From an uncultured Pedobacter sp. (lineage in GTDB: Bacteria > Bacteroidota > Bacteroidia > Sphingobacteriales > Sphingobacteriaceae), in the NCBI RefSeq assembly GCF_946479715.1, contig NZ_CAMLHF010000029.1, positions 1-37,169 of the forward strand: a stretch of DNA of 37,169 nucleotides. The letters are read 5' to 3'. A program made the position numbers and the translations under genes. The notes beneath the pieces are model-generated. The model ran no database searches. It saw only the letters and a program-made list of their open reading frames with translations, and was not told the DNA's origin. Each line of letters begins with the position of its first letter. Within the stretch, counting starts at the first letter, position 1. Positions 7,635-15,663 of the stretch are shown here, in pieces.

Positions 7635-8717
7635 TTATCCTTTTTTAACGAGTTTATATTCTACTACAGGCTTGCCGCGCACCCCACCATCGCTTGCATG
7701 AAAACTGTTAAACTTCAATTTATATATGTTACCGGCACCATCTTTTACAATGTAAAACGAATCAGTTTTTACACCTACTGCGGTACCGGTTGTATTTCTC
7801 CATTTATCGCCAATTGCATCTCTGTTTGCACTGAAGGTTAAAGCATTAAGGTTTGACTCAGAAAAATCCGCGTAACTTACTACCGAGGTTTTAACCTGCG
7901 CCACCTGCACACCATTAAGGCTATTGATAAAAACAATATCTGAAAAGCTATATGGGAAAATACCATCCGCATTTGTGCCATAATACATGGTCCAGGTCCA
8001 TACCAGGTCCCAATTGGCTTTTACAGGCTCTACATTTACAGTTTTTCCATCAGTAAGAGAGAAAAAGCTATAGTTAGAATTTACATCCTTAACAATATCA
8101 ACAGATTTAAAAGTAGTCTCCTTTAACTTGGCATATTGCAAAGTATATCCGCTGGCCTTACGAAGAACCCTTACTTTGTAAACAGTCTCTGCACTTATTA
8201 CTGAGCTATGGCTACCACCAACTGGACTAACGATGTATACCTTATTTTCTGATTCTGTTGCAGAGATGGTTTCAATTGCTGTTTTATTAAGGATGCTGGT
8301 TTCTCTGGGATCATCAAATTTCTTGAATTCGATTTCAGCTTTAGCTCCTGTCTCGCCAAGCGCAATTGTTAAATCAGACAGGTTAAAATCTGCTTCGGTT
8401 ACGGCATTTAAATCTGTTTTATCTAATTTCTTTGCCGATGCCCCTGAAGTTCCATTAAGAACAACTTTAAAATCATTACCAGAATAAAAACCTAAAGCCC
8501 AGCTGTTACGAAGCACTGCTGTTTGTTGGGCTCCACTTAAATCTACATAAACGCTGTTTGCAGCACTGCTACCAACTTCGGCACCAGCTATTCCATTTAG
8601 GGTTAATGTTGTCCCATCCGATACCGGAACCTCCACTATTGGATCATCATCTTTACTGCAAGAAGTAAAGACTGTAGCAAAACACAATAGGGCAACGACT
8701 TTAGTAATTTTGTTCAT
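7635..8717 (-). CDS. hmuY: HmuY-family surface heme-binding lipoprotein
   Basis: A 360-residue lipoprotein. The signal peptide ends in FTSC with Cys20, followed by SKDDD, which resembles the Bacteroidota lipoprotein export signal for surface display. HmuY-family features are visible: RNSWALGFYSGNDFKVVLNG (about 70-89), a VYKVRVLRKASGYTLQYAKL strand region, and a C-terminal domain with KWRNTTG, TDSFYIVKDGAGNIYKLKF and VEYKLVKK. P. gingivalis HmuY, the type protein, captures heme and hands it to HmuR; it is shorter (about 216 residues), so this one has an extra N-terminal region. The heme-ligand His pair cannot be assigned confidently. It lies 30 bases after hmuR in the same operon. Confidence 0.88.
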   Translation of the reverse strand: MNKITKVVALLCFATVFTSCSKDDDPIVEVPVSDGTTLTLNGIAGAEVGSSAANSVYVDLSGAQQTAVLRNSWALGFYSGNDFKVVLNGTSGASAKKLDKTDLNAVTEADFNLSDLTIALGETGAKAEIEFKKFDDPRETSILNKTAIETISATESENKVYIVSPVGGSHSSVISAETVYKVRVLRKASGYTLQYAKLKETTFKSVDIVKDVNSNYSFFSLTDGKTVNVEPVKANWDLVWTWTMYYGTNADGIFPYSFSDIVFINSLNGVQVAQVKTSVVSYADFSESNLNALTFSANRDAIGDKWRNTTGTAVGVKTDSFYIVKDGAGNIYKLKFNSFHASDGGVRGKPVVEYKLVKKG

Positions 8718-8747
8718 GATTTTATACGTGTTATAATAATTAATAAT

Positions 8748-10841
8748 CTAATTCTTGTTCCAGTTAAAACTTAATCCTACTACATAGGAGCGCCCATAAT
8801 TCAATGGCACCGGGCCACCCGTTGAGTGTGCCGAACCAGTTGCAACTGATGTGCTGCTAATGGTAGTTACATCGAACAGGTTTTTAACTCCTGCATTCAG
8901 ATTAAGAGATTTAAATATTTTTTTATTGACCATCAGGTCGGCAGTGCTGTAAGAGCCTGTTTTTTCAAGACTAACCTGATCAATTCCACTAATCGTATTT
9001 AGTTGATAAAAAGGTCTTCTTCCAGAAAACTTATATGCCAGATTTACGGTTGTTCCAATTTTGGAAAAGGTGTAAGTGATGTTGCTGTTTACCTCAGGGG
9101 TCCATGCAAATTCATCAGATTCACCAGGCTTCGGAGCGTCGGCTACAAACCGGTTATTAATACCGATATAGGAAAGTCCCAGAGAAACCTGAAAATCATT
9201 AAGCGTTAAAGTGTTTTCAAAAGTCCCTCCAGTTGTTTTGTAGCGTGAAACGTTTATAAGGGTGGTAATTGTAGGGTCAGCAGCAGAAAGACCAAAATCT
9301 ATTCTGTTTCTGAAAGTATTATAAAAGCCACTTACAACTGAGCGGAAATCAGCATTTTCATTATGTGACCTGTTAAAAGTCAGCGATCCGGTAAAACTAT
9401 GTGACTGTTCTGCTTTAAGGTTTTCGTTTCCTAAAATAGAGTGACTGGCATCAAAGAAATCGTAGTACAGTTCGCGTAAAGCAGGCGAACGGAAACCACT
9501 AGCATAACCCAAACGCAAATCAAGATCTTTATTTAACCTGAATTTTGTATTAAGCGATGGAATTACCGGAGGTGCGTCGTAAACGGAGTTTTTAATAAAG
9601 CGCGCACCTGGTCTTATGGTTATCCCATCTGTAACCTTCCACTCAGAAGATATAAAGAAAGCGTAATCATTAATAGAAGGGTCTCCCTTAATTCTTGCCC
9701 CACTTGAACCATCCAGATTAATCTCTATACCAGGTTGAAAAGACCACTTATCTGATAGCCTATATTGAGCTGTTGCACGAACCGATGTAGATTGGAATTT
9801 AGATATATCCTGCTCGCCGGCACCAGTAGACAATTCTTCCTTTCCTGTCGAATAGTCGTGCAACACACTTCTGGTAGTACGCTTTAAGTTAGCATAACCA
9901 AGTATTCCACTAAGCTGTAATCTATCAGTTAGCTTATAGTCACCCTGTATTTGCTGGGTGTACCTGTTGGTGATGTATTTTTGATTAACAGATTTAAAAA
10001 TGTTTGGGTTATAGCCACCCTTGCTTAAAATAGTCTCATCAGCATAATCTATTCGGTACCATACATTTAACTTATCACTATTATAACCCAGACGGCCATT
10101 TCCCAACCATTGTTCTTTAGGTTTCCACCTATTAATATCAGTAGCTATCTGTGCTGCAGTAGCCAAAGCAGCTGCGGTGTTAAAACCATTAAAATCGTTA
10201 TGTGTTACACCTCCGAGAGCACTCCAGCCCTTATTTTGCCAACTTGCTCCTACATGTTGCAAGTGGGAACCTTTTTTACTGAACGCTGAATATTCATCTC
10301 CCACTGTTTCCTCTTGCACCCTCGCATTAAGACTTAATGTTTCTTTAACTGCTCTTTTTGTAATGATATTGATTACACCTGCCAGTGCGTCGGTACCATA
10401 AGAAACCGAAAGTGGGCCTTCTACTATCTCTATGCGCTCAATGGAGTTGATGTCTATTTGATTTAAACTTTCTCTGGTGTCTCCCCTGTCTATCATTGGC
10501 ACACCGTCTAAAAGGATCTTAACGTTTCTGCCCGACATGCCCATCAACATCACATCGCTTGTTCCAAGCGTCATGTCGTTAGAAAACCTGAAGCCTAGTT
10601 CTGTATTCAATACCTGCTGAACGTTTGTTGCAGCACGCAAGCGAATACGCTCTGAATTAATAACACGTGTTCTGTAAACTGAATTTCTTAATGATTGAGG
10701 TTGATATTCGCCCGTAACTACAACTTCCTTTAGAGAATTAGCTGATGTATCGCTTTTCAATTCCCTACCCGCACCTTTATCTTGTGCTTGTGTTGTTGAA
10801 ACGATAAAAAATACAGCCATTATTAGTAATCCAATTCTCAT
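8748..10841 (-). CDS. hmuR: TonB-dependent heme receptor HmuR
   Basis: A 697-residue outer-membrane receptor. A signal peptide (residues 1 to about 20, ending TTQAQ) is followed by a TonB-box-like LKEVVVTG (37-44), the plug domain (about 50-165, with LDGVPM and VEGPLSVSYGTDALAGVINI) and a 22-strand beta-barrel. The heme-receptor region reads FRSP (450-453), His467, GNENL (471-475). This resembles the FRAP/NPNL boxes with the intervening His needed for heme use in HemR-type receptors. There is no N-terminal carboxypeptidase-regulatory-like domain, unlike SusC-type receptors. It is the first gene of the hmu operon, preceded by two Fur-box-like sites and a promoter candidate. Confidence 0.93.
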   Translation of the reverse strand: MRIGLLIMAVFFIVSTTQAQDKGAGRELKSDTSANSLKEVVVTGEYQPQSLRNSVYRTRVINSERIRLRAATNVQQVLNTELGFRFSNDMTLGTSDVMLMGMSGRNVKILLDGVPMIDRGDTRESLNQIDINSIERIEIVEGPLSVSYGTDALAGVINIITKRAVKETLSLNARVQEETVGDEYSAFSKKGSHLQHVGASWQNKGWSALGGVTHNDFNGFNTAAALATAAQIATDINRWKPKEQWLGNGRLGYNSDKLNVWYRIDYADETILSKGGYNPNIFKSVNQKYITNRYTQQIQGDYKLTDRLQLSGILGYANLKRTTRSVLHDYSTGKEELSTGAGEQDISKFQSTSVRATAQYRLSDKWSFQPGIEINLDGSSGARIKGDPSINDYAFFISSEWKVTDGITIRPGARFIKNSVYDAPPVIPSLNTKFRLNKDLDLRLGYASGFRSPALRELYYDFFDASHSILGNENLKAEQSHSFTGSLTFNRSHNENADFRSVVSGFYNTFRNRIDFGLSAADPTITTLINVSRYKTTGGTFENTLTLNDFQVSLGLSYIGINNRFVADAPKPGESDEFAWTPEVNSNITYTFSKIGTTVNLAYKFSGRRPFYQLNTISGIDQVSLEKTGSYSTADLMVNKKIFKSLNLNAGVKNLFDVTTISSTSVATGSAHSTGGPVPLNYGRSYVVGLSFNWNKN

Positions 10842-10851
10842 TAAACGATCT

Positions 10852-10870
10852 ATTTAGAATAATTTTAAAT
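10852..10870 (-). promoter_or_regulatory. Fur-box-like palindrome 1, proximal to hmuR
   Basis: The plus strand reads ATTTAGAATAATTTTAAAT, a near-perfect 19-base palindrome. It matches 17 of 19 positions of the Fur box ATTTAGAATTATTCTAAAT that I recall for Riemerella anatipestifer (same phylum). It lies 10 bases before the hmuR start and just downstream of the predicted transcription start, a position suited to repression when iron is ample. Confidence 0.6.
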
Positions 10871-10877
10871 AACACCA

Positions 10878-10910
10878 CAAGTATAGGAACTTATTTAGAC
10901 TAATTACAAA
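10878..10910 (-). promoter_or_regulatory. Candidate hmuR promoter
   Basis: On the minus strand TTTG (10910-10907) is followed by a 21-base spacer and TATACTTG (10885-10878), one base off the Bacteroidota -7 consensus TAnnTTTG. The -33 element lies inside Fur-like site 2, and the start point would fall at or just inside Fur-like site 1. The promoter is therefore bracketed by both operators. Confidence 0.5.
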
Positions 10911-10911
10911 T
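10893..10911 (-). promoter_or_regulatory. Fur-box-like site 2, distal to hmuR
   Basis: The plus strand reads ATTTAGACTAATTACAAAT, with 15 of 19 positions matching the same recalled Fur box. Its outer half-sites ATTT/AAAT are conserved but its centre is poorly palindromic. Its start is 41 bases from that of site 1, about four helical turns, so both face the same side of the DNA. It covers the -33 element of the candidate hmuR promoter. Confidence 0.45.
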
Positions 10912-11050
10912 AATAAATAGAAAAATTTTAATTAACCCTGATAACCAGCTTTTTTATTAATGTGTATAGTGGTATACTTGTAAAAAATTTTATTGTCGGC
11001 TAGGAACTGACATTTACATCTTATCTTACCATAAAAAACAAGTATAAAAA

Positions 11051-12094
11051 ATGAAATTATCTCATCTAGCAGGGATGCTTTTAGTCGGAATGGCTTCAAT
11101 TGGTGTATTTATAAGCTGCACCTCGGACGTTAAAAAGGCCAATGGCCAAACAAAAGATGCTCCTGGAGATTCGACAGCAACCGAAACAAAAGAAGATTTG
11201 CGGGGACCGATTGATACTGCAAAGTATGATGCAATTATGGCAAAGTTAGCCAATGGTGATACTACAGGTAAATGGCCGGTTAAAAAACAACCATACCCAC
11301 TTGCAGGTGCTATACTCCCATTTAAACGTATTGTTGTTTATTATGGAAACTTACACTCTAAAAAAATGGGTGCGCTGGGCGAATACGCTCCAAAAGAGAT
11401 GTGGAAAAGATTGGATGCCGAAGTTAAACATTGGGAAAAAGTTGATCCTACTACTCCCGTACAGCCAGGTTTACATTACATTGCTGCTGTAGCAAGTGGT
11501 ACGCCGGGCAGAGATGGCAAATACATTAACCGTATGGCCAACTCACAGATTGACTCTGTATTAAGTATTGCTAAAATGCGTCCTAATACTATCGTGTTTT
11601 TAGATTTACAGGTAGCACTTAGTAACATCAAGGCTGAATTGCCGCATATAGAAAAATACTTACAATTGCCATTTGTGCATCTAGGTATAGACCCTGAGTT
11701 TTCTATGAAAGATGGCTCACTGCCAGGTAAAAGGATCGGAACTTATGATGCTGCGGATATCAACTATGTTTCTCAGTATTTAACTAATCTTGTAAAGAAA
11801 TACAATTTACCTCCAAAAGTATTCGTGGTTCACCGTTTTACAAAAAAGATGGTTACCAATTCTCAAAACATAAAACTTCGTCCGGAAGTTCAGATTGTAA
11901 TGCATATGGACGGATGGGGTGAACCAGAACTTAAAAAAGGAACTTACCGTCACTTTATTTTCTCTGAACCTGTTCAGTTTACTGGTTTCAAATTGTTCTA
12001 TAAAAATGATTTGAAAAAAGAGCCTAAGCGCTTAATGACTCCTGAGGAATTGATGAAACTGAAACCAGTTCCGGTTTACATTCAATACCAGTAA
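11051..12094 (+). CDS. Uncharacterised lipoprotein with YYGN/DPEF/DGWG motifs (TIM-barrel-like, hydrolase-like)
   Basis: A 347-residue lipoprotein with signal peptide and lipobox FISC, Cys23. A low-complexity linker (about 24-60, rich in Thr, Lys, Asp) precedes a globular domain. Conserved-looking motifs in order are VVYYGN (95-100), MGALGE (106-111), LDLQ (184-187), GIDPEF (212-217), VVHRF (259-263), MDGWG (286-290), GFKLFYKND (312-320) and PVYIQYQ at the C-terminus. Their spacing, mostly at ends of predicted beta strands, suggests a barrel with acidic active-site residues (Asp185, Asp214/Glu216, Asp287). I recall similar uncharacterised lipoproteins in other phyla, with no assigned function. 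It is divergent from hmuR and shares its intergenic region. A strong terminator follows. Confidence 0.8.
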   Translation: MKLSHLAGMLLVGMASIGVFISCTSDVKKANGQTKDAPGDSTATETKEDLRGPIDTAKYDAIMAKLANGDTTGKWPVKKQPYPLAGAILPFKRIVVYYGNLHSKKMGALGEYAPKEMWKRLDAEVKHWEKVDPTTPVQPGLHYIAAVASGTPGRDGKYINRMANSQIDSVLSIAKMRPNTIVFLDLQVALSNIKAELPHIEKYLQLPFVHLGIDPEFSMKDGSLPGKRIGTYDAADINYVSQYLTNLVKKYNLPPKVFVVHRFTKKMVTNSQNIKLRPEVQIVMHMDGWGEPELKKGTYRHFIFSEPVQFTGFKLFYKNDLKKEPKRLMTPEELMKLKPVPVYIQYQ

Positions 12095-12110
12095 ACGATA
12101 TAAAGATTTT

Positions 12111-12147
12111 AAAAAAAAGGGAGCATTTAAAAATGCTCCCTTTTTTT
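12111..12147. terminator. Strong bidirectional intrinsic terminator
   Basis: GGGAGCATTT (12119-12128) pairs with AAATGCTCCC (12131-12140). Seven Ts (12141-12147) follow on the plus strand and eight As (12111-12118) precede, giving a U-tract on either transcript. It separates the convergent unknown-lipoprotein gene and DUF6702 gene. Confidence 0.92.
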
Positions 12148-12155
12148 ATTTACGA

Positions 12156-12632
12156 TTAATAAGAAAACGCTACTGATTTTTCCGGGTTATCAAGTTTGGT
12201 GCTTTTTCGCTTTCCATTAACTGTAGCATGAATCATATTAATCTGCGAATCGTGCTGTTCAAACAATATGTCGTTTTGAATATCTAGTTTTTGTATGCTT
12301 TCAATTTTTTCGCTTTCAAAATAGCACCAGGCGGCATCTTCTTCAATTTGATATCCCAGGTATTTTAGGGTAAGCAATTTATTATTAGCCTTAATCTGCA
12401 AATGGTTTTTTATGTAATCAGAAATGAGCCCGTCTACCTGTTTACGATCTCTAGGCTTCAAAATATTGATACTTGTTTTATAACGTTTATCAAGAGCATT
12501 TTCAAAATCATCAAAAAATACACGCACACTTACCTGCACAGTTTTTGTTTTTTGGTTATGATCTATCTCGGTTACGCTAACGTAAAACGGATGAAAAATA
12601 TTTAACCAAAAAAATAAAATAAGTTGTAACAT
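12156..12632 (-). CDS. DUF6702 family protein
   Basis: A 158-residue protein with a hydrophobic N-terminus (MLQLILFFWLNIF) acting as a signal or anchor, followed by HPFYVSVTEIDHN and VSVRVFFDDFENAL (about residues 14-50), which I recognise as the DUF6702 pattern common in Bacteroidota. The rest is a beta-rich domain ending at ...EKSVAFSY. Function is unknown. The gene stands back to back with a HupE-like gene and an M1 peptidase gene (70 bases between starts). I recall this association from related genomes, which suggests a shared envelope function, possibly linked to metal supply or to the peptidase. Confidence 0.78.
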   Translation of the reverse strand: MLQLILFFWLNIFHPFYVSVTEIDHNQKTKTVQVSVRVFFDDFENALDKRYKTSINILKPRDRKQVDGLISDYIKNHLQIKANNKLLTLKYLGYQIEEDAAWCYFESEKIESIQKLDIQNDILFEQHDSQINMIHATVNGKRKSTKLDNPEKSVAFSY

Positions 12633-12702
12633 TTTGTATAGGTAGATATAAAATAGAATATTTCTTGCTATTCTGTATTCAAAATTACAACTTTAAACTA
12701 TA

Positions 12703-13290
12703 ATGCAAGATTTCAATCTCTATTTTGATCTTGGCTGGCACCATATTTTAGACTGGAAAGGCTACGATCATATACTTTTCTTAATTGCTCTTTGTGGTAT
12801 ATATACCATCTCCGATTGGAAAAGAGTACTAATTTTGGTTACCGCATTTACCGTTGGCCACAGCATTACTTTAGCCCTAAGTGTGTTAAATGTTGTGCAT
12901 GTAAACACCGCACTTATTGAATTTTTAATTCCGGTTACAATTATGGTAACTGCATTAGCCAACATCTTTAATAAAAAACCCAAGCCTAAGGCCATAAGAC
13001 TAAAATATACATTAGCACTCATCTTTGGATTAATACACGGCATGGGCTTCTCTAATTACTTAAAAAGTCTGCTTGGCAAAACTACCAACATCGTTGTTGA
13101 GCTGCTTGCCTTTAACCTTGGACTGGAATTTGGACAGATACTAATTGTTTTCGGTGTACTCATACTTTCATTTATCCTTATTATGATCGTAAAAATTAAG
13201 CGATGGGACTGGAATTTCTTCCTTTCATCTGCTATATTTGGTATATCATTTGTAATGGCCGCCGAACGGTTACCTGCAATCCTTAACTAA
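12703..13290 (+). CDS. HupE/UreJ-family membrane protein
   Basis: A 195-residue protein with about six hydrophobic segments. Conserved polar residues of the HupE/UreJ family are present: His13-His14, the GYDH motif (20-23), VGHS (His53) and IHGMGF (His112). HupE and UreJ are implicated in nickel or cobalt uptake for hydrogenase and urease, but no such enzyme is encoded here. An M1 metallopeptidase gene starts 4 bases downstream, so a role in supplying metal to, or working with, that enzyme is possible (inference). The Bacteroidota branch of the family has no established substrate. Confidence 0.85.
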   Translation: MQDFNLYFDLGWHHILDWKGYDHILFLIALCGIYTISDWKRVLILVTAFTVGHSITLALSVLNVVHVNTALIEFLIPVTIMVTALANIFNKKPKPKAIRLKYTLALIFGLIHGMGFSNYLKSLLGKTTNIVVELLAFNLGLEFGQILIVFGVLILSFILIMIVKIKRWDWNFFLSSAIFGISFVMAAERLPAILN

Positions 13291-13294
13291 CAAA

Positions 13295-15610
13295 ATGAAG
13301 AAACTGTTACTTCTATCTGCTGCATTGGTTTTTAATGTCGGTATATACGCACAATCATTAAATAATCCGGGTTCAAACCATGGTAATAAATTTGAACAGC
13401 TGGGCACAATGCTTTCCGATCCAAACTACTACCGCTCTGCATCTGGCGCACCCGGACCTGCCTATTGGCAACAAAGGGCAGATTATGAGATTAATGCAGA
13501 ACTGGATGAAAGGAACCTTCGCTTAAATGGATCTGAAACGATCACTTATTATAATAATTCGCCAGATCCTTTAAATTATTTATGGGTTCAGCTTGATGAG
13601 AATCAGAATAAAGCCACAAGCGATAATAAGCTTACACAAACCAGCAAAATAAAAGAGAAGATGACATTAGATGACTTCTCTGATATTATTGGCCGCAATG
13701 ATGATCTTGGTGTTAAAATCATTAAAATTACCGATGAGAAGGGCACTCCTCTTCCCTACGTAATTAACAATACGATGTTACGGATTGATTTGCCTGTAGT
13801 GCTTAAACCTAAGGAAAAGTATAAGTTAAAAATAACATGGAATTACAACATCTCTGATCGTAAGATTGTTCATGGAAGAGGTGGTTATGAGTATTTTCCT
13901 CAGGACGACAATTATTTGTTTACCATTACACAATGGTTTCCACGCATGGCTGTTTATTCTGATTTCCAGGGATGGCAAAACAAGCAATTTGAAGGCAGAG
14001 GTGAGTTTGCCCTGGTTTTTGGGAACTACAAGGTAAACATGACTGTTCCGGCTGACCACGTAGTTGGGGCAACAGGCGAATGCCAGAACTATCCGCAGGT
14101 TTTAAGTGCAACCAACTTAAAGAGATGGAATGAAGCACAAACAGCAAAAGCCCCTATTGAAATTATAAACCTTAGTGAGGCAAAATCCGCTATTACAAAA
14201 AAGGCTACCGGGAAAAAGACATGGACTTATGTGGCTGAAAACGTAAGGGACTTTGCTTGGGTATCTTCAAGAAGGTTGGTTTGGGATGCTATGGCAACTT
14301 ATATCGACGGAAAAAAAACAATGGCCATGTCTTATTATGGCCCTGAAGCTTACCCGATATACAGCAGGTATTCGACCAAGGTGGTAGCACATACTTTAAA
14401 ATCGTATTCTAAACACACCATTCCTTATCCATATCCTGTTGCAATATCTGTTGAAGCCTCGAATGCAATGGAATATCCTATGATTTGCTTTAATCATGGT
14501 CGTGCAGAAAAAGATGGATCATACACAGAGTCACTTAAATATGGTGTAATTAGTGTAATTATCCACGAGGTAGGTCATAATTTTTTCCCCATGATCGTAA
14601 ACTCCGACGAAAGGCAATGGACCTGGATGGATGAGGGATTAAATACTTTTTGCCAGTTTATGGCAGAGCAGGAATGGGACAATAATTATCCCTCTCAACG
14701 AGGACCGGCGCATAAGATTGTAGACTACATGAAAATGCCAAAAGATCAGTTGGAGCCGATTATGACTAATTCCGAGAACATTGTAAACTTTGGCCCTAAT
14801 GCTTACGCTAAACCAGCCACAGCGCTAAATATTTTAAGAGAAACCATAATGGGCAGAGAGCTTTTTGATTATTCTTTTAAAGAATATGCAAAACGATGGG
14901 CATTTAAACACCCTACTCCTGCCGATTTGTTCAGAACAATGGAAGATGCTTCGGCAGTAGATCTTGACTGGTTTTGGAGAGGTTGGTTCTTTAGCATTGA
15001 TCCTGTAGATATTTCATTGAATGATGTGCGTTATTATCGCATGAACAGTATGAAAGAAGCTATTGAAAATGCAGAAAGCAAGAAAGCATACGACAAAGAC
15101 AACAAATACCTTAGCAGAGAACGTAATAAGGCTGAGGGTATAAAGTTTGCAATTGAGCAAGACACGAGTTTGCTTGATTTTTATAATAAGTTTGATCGCT
15201 TTGAAGTCAGTAAAACTGCAGATGAGCAGTTTCAAAACTATTATAATTCGTTAGGTGCAGAAGAGAAAAAAATCTATGAGAGTAAAAAGAACTTTTACGA
15301 GCTCGAATTCTCTAACCTGGGTGGTTTAGTGATGCCATTGATCCTTGAATGGACATTTAAGGACGGCAGTAAGGAGACAGATAGAATTCCTGCCTATGTA
15401 TGGAGAAAGAATGAAAACAAGATAACCAAAGTTTTTGCTAAGGATAAGGAAGTTGTTTCAGTGCAATTAGACCCAAGTAGAGAAACTGCCGACATTGATG
15501 AGAGCAATAACTCATGGCCAAGGAAAAGCCAGTCTACCAGGTTTGAATTGTTTAAAGAACAGCAGATGCCTGCAACAAACCCAATGCAGCAATCTAAAAA
15601 ACAGAACTAA
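13295..15610 (+). CDS. M1 family metallopeptidase (gluzincin)
   Basis: A 771-residue secreted zinc peptidase. The signal peptide is residues 1 to about 20 (ending GIYAQ). The zinc site is HEVGH (424-428) with the third ligand Glu447 after 18 residues (QWTWMDEG), the HExxH-x18-E spacing of M1. The substrate-N-terminus motif, GxMEN in aminopeptidases, appears as NAMEYP (390-395), so exopeptidase specificity may differ. The N-terminal beta domain carries the M1-like LRLNGSETITYYNNSPDPL. About 170 C-terminal residues after the catalytic domain are charged and end in a Gln-rich tail. It lies 4 bases after the HupE-like gene and ends at a strong terminator. Confidence 0.93.
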   Translation: MKKLLLLSAALVFNVGIYAQSLNNPGSNHGNKFEQLGTMLSDPNYYRSASGAPGPAYWQQRADYEINAELDERNLRLNGSETITYYNNSPDPLNYLWVQLDENQNKATSDNKLTQTSKIKEKMTLDDFSDIIGRNDDLGVKIIKITDEKGTPLPYVINNTMLRIDLPVVLKPKEKYKLKITWNYNISDRKIVHGRGGYEYFPQDDNYLFTITQWFPRMAVYSDFQGWQNKQFEGRGEFALVFGNYKVNMTVPADHVVGATGECQNYPQVLSATNLKRWNEAQTAKAPIEIINLSEAKSAITKKATGKKTWTYVAENVRDFAWVSSRRLVWDAMATYIDGKKTMAMSYYGPEAYPIYSRYSTKVVAHTLKSYSKHTIPYPYPVAISVEASNAMEYPMICFNHGRAEKDGSYTESLKYGVISVIIHEVGHNFFPMIVNSDERQWTWMDEGLNTFCQFMAEQEWDNNYPSQRGPAHKIVDYMKMPKDQLEPIMTNSENIVNFGPNAYAKPATALNILRETIMGRELFDYSFKEYAKRWAFKHPTPADLFRTMEDASAVDLDWFWRGWFFSIDPVDISLNDVRYYRMNSMKEAIENAESKKAYDKDNKYLSRERNKAEGIKFAIEQDTSLLDFYNKFDRFEVSKTADEQFQNYYNSLGAEEKKIYESKKNFYELEFSNLGGLVMPLILEWTFKDGSKETDRIPAYVWRKNENKITKVFAKDKEVVSVQLDPSRETADIDESNNSWPRKSQSTRFELFKEQQMPATNPMQQSKKQN

Positions 15611-15612
15611 TT

Positions 15613-15638
15613 AAAAAGCCATCTTCCGATGGCTTTTT
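15613..15638. terminator. Bidirectional intrinsic terminator
   Basis: AAAAAGCCATC (15613-15623) pairs perfectly with GATGGCTTTTT (15628-15638) around a TTCC loop, giving T-tracts for either strand. It lies between the convergent M1 peptidase gene and the S74-like gene. Confidence 0.9.
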
Positions 15639-15663
15639 CAAAGATACTAAAACAAAAAACTGT

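Larger units (their letters stand above)
10877..11046. repeat. Three copies of the nonamer ACAAGTATA in the hmuR/lipoprotein divergent region
   Basis: ACAAGTATA occurs at 10877-10885 and 11038-11046, and in inverted orientation (TATACTTGT) at 10973-10981. The octamer TAGGAACT also occurs twice, at 10884-10891 and 11001-11008. The first nonamer forms the -7 element of the candidate hmuR promoter. The inverted copy could be a -7 element for the plus-strand lipoprotein gene, though TTTT rather than TTTG lies upstream. The third copy sits directly before the lipoprotein start codon. Either degenerate promoter elements or sites for an unknown regulator. Confidence 0.4.
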
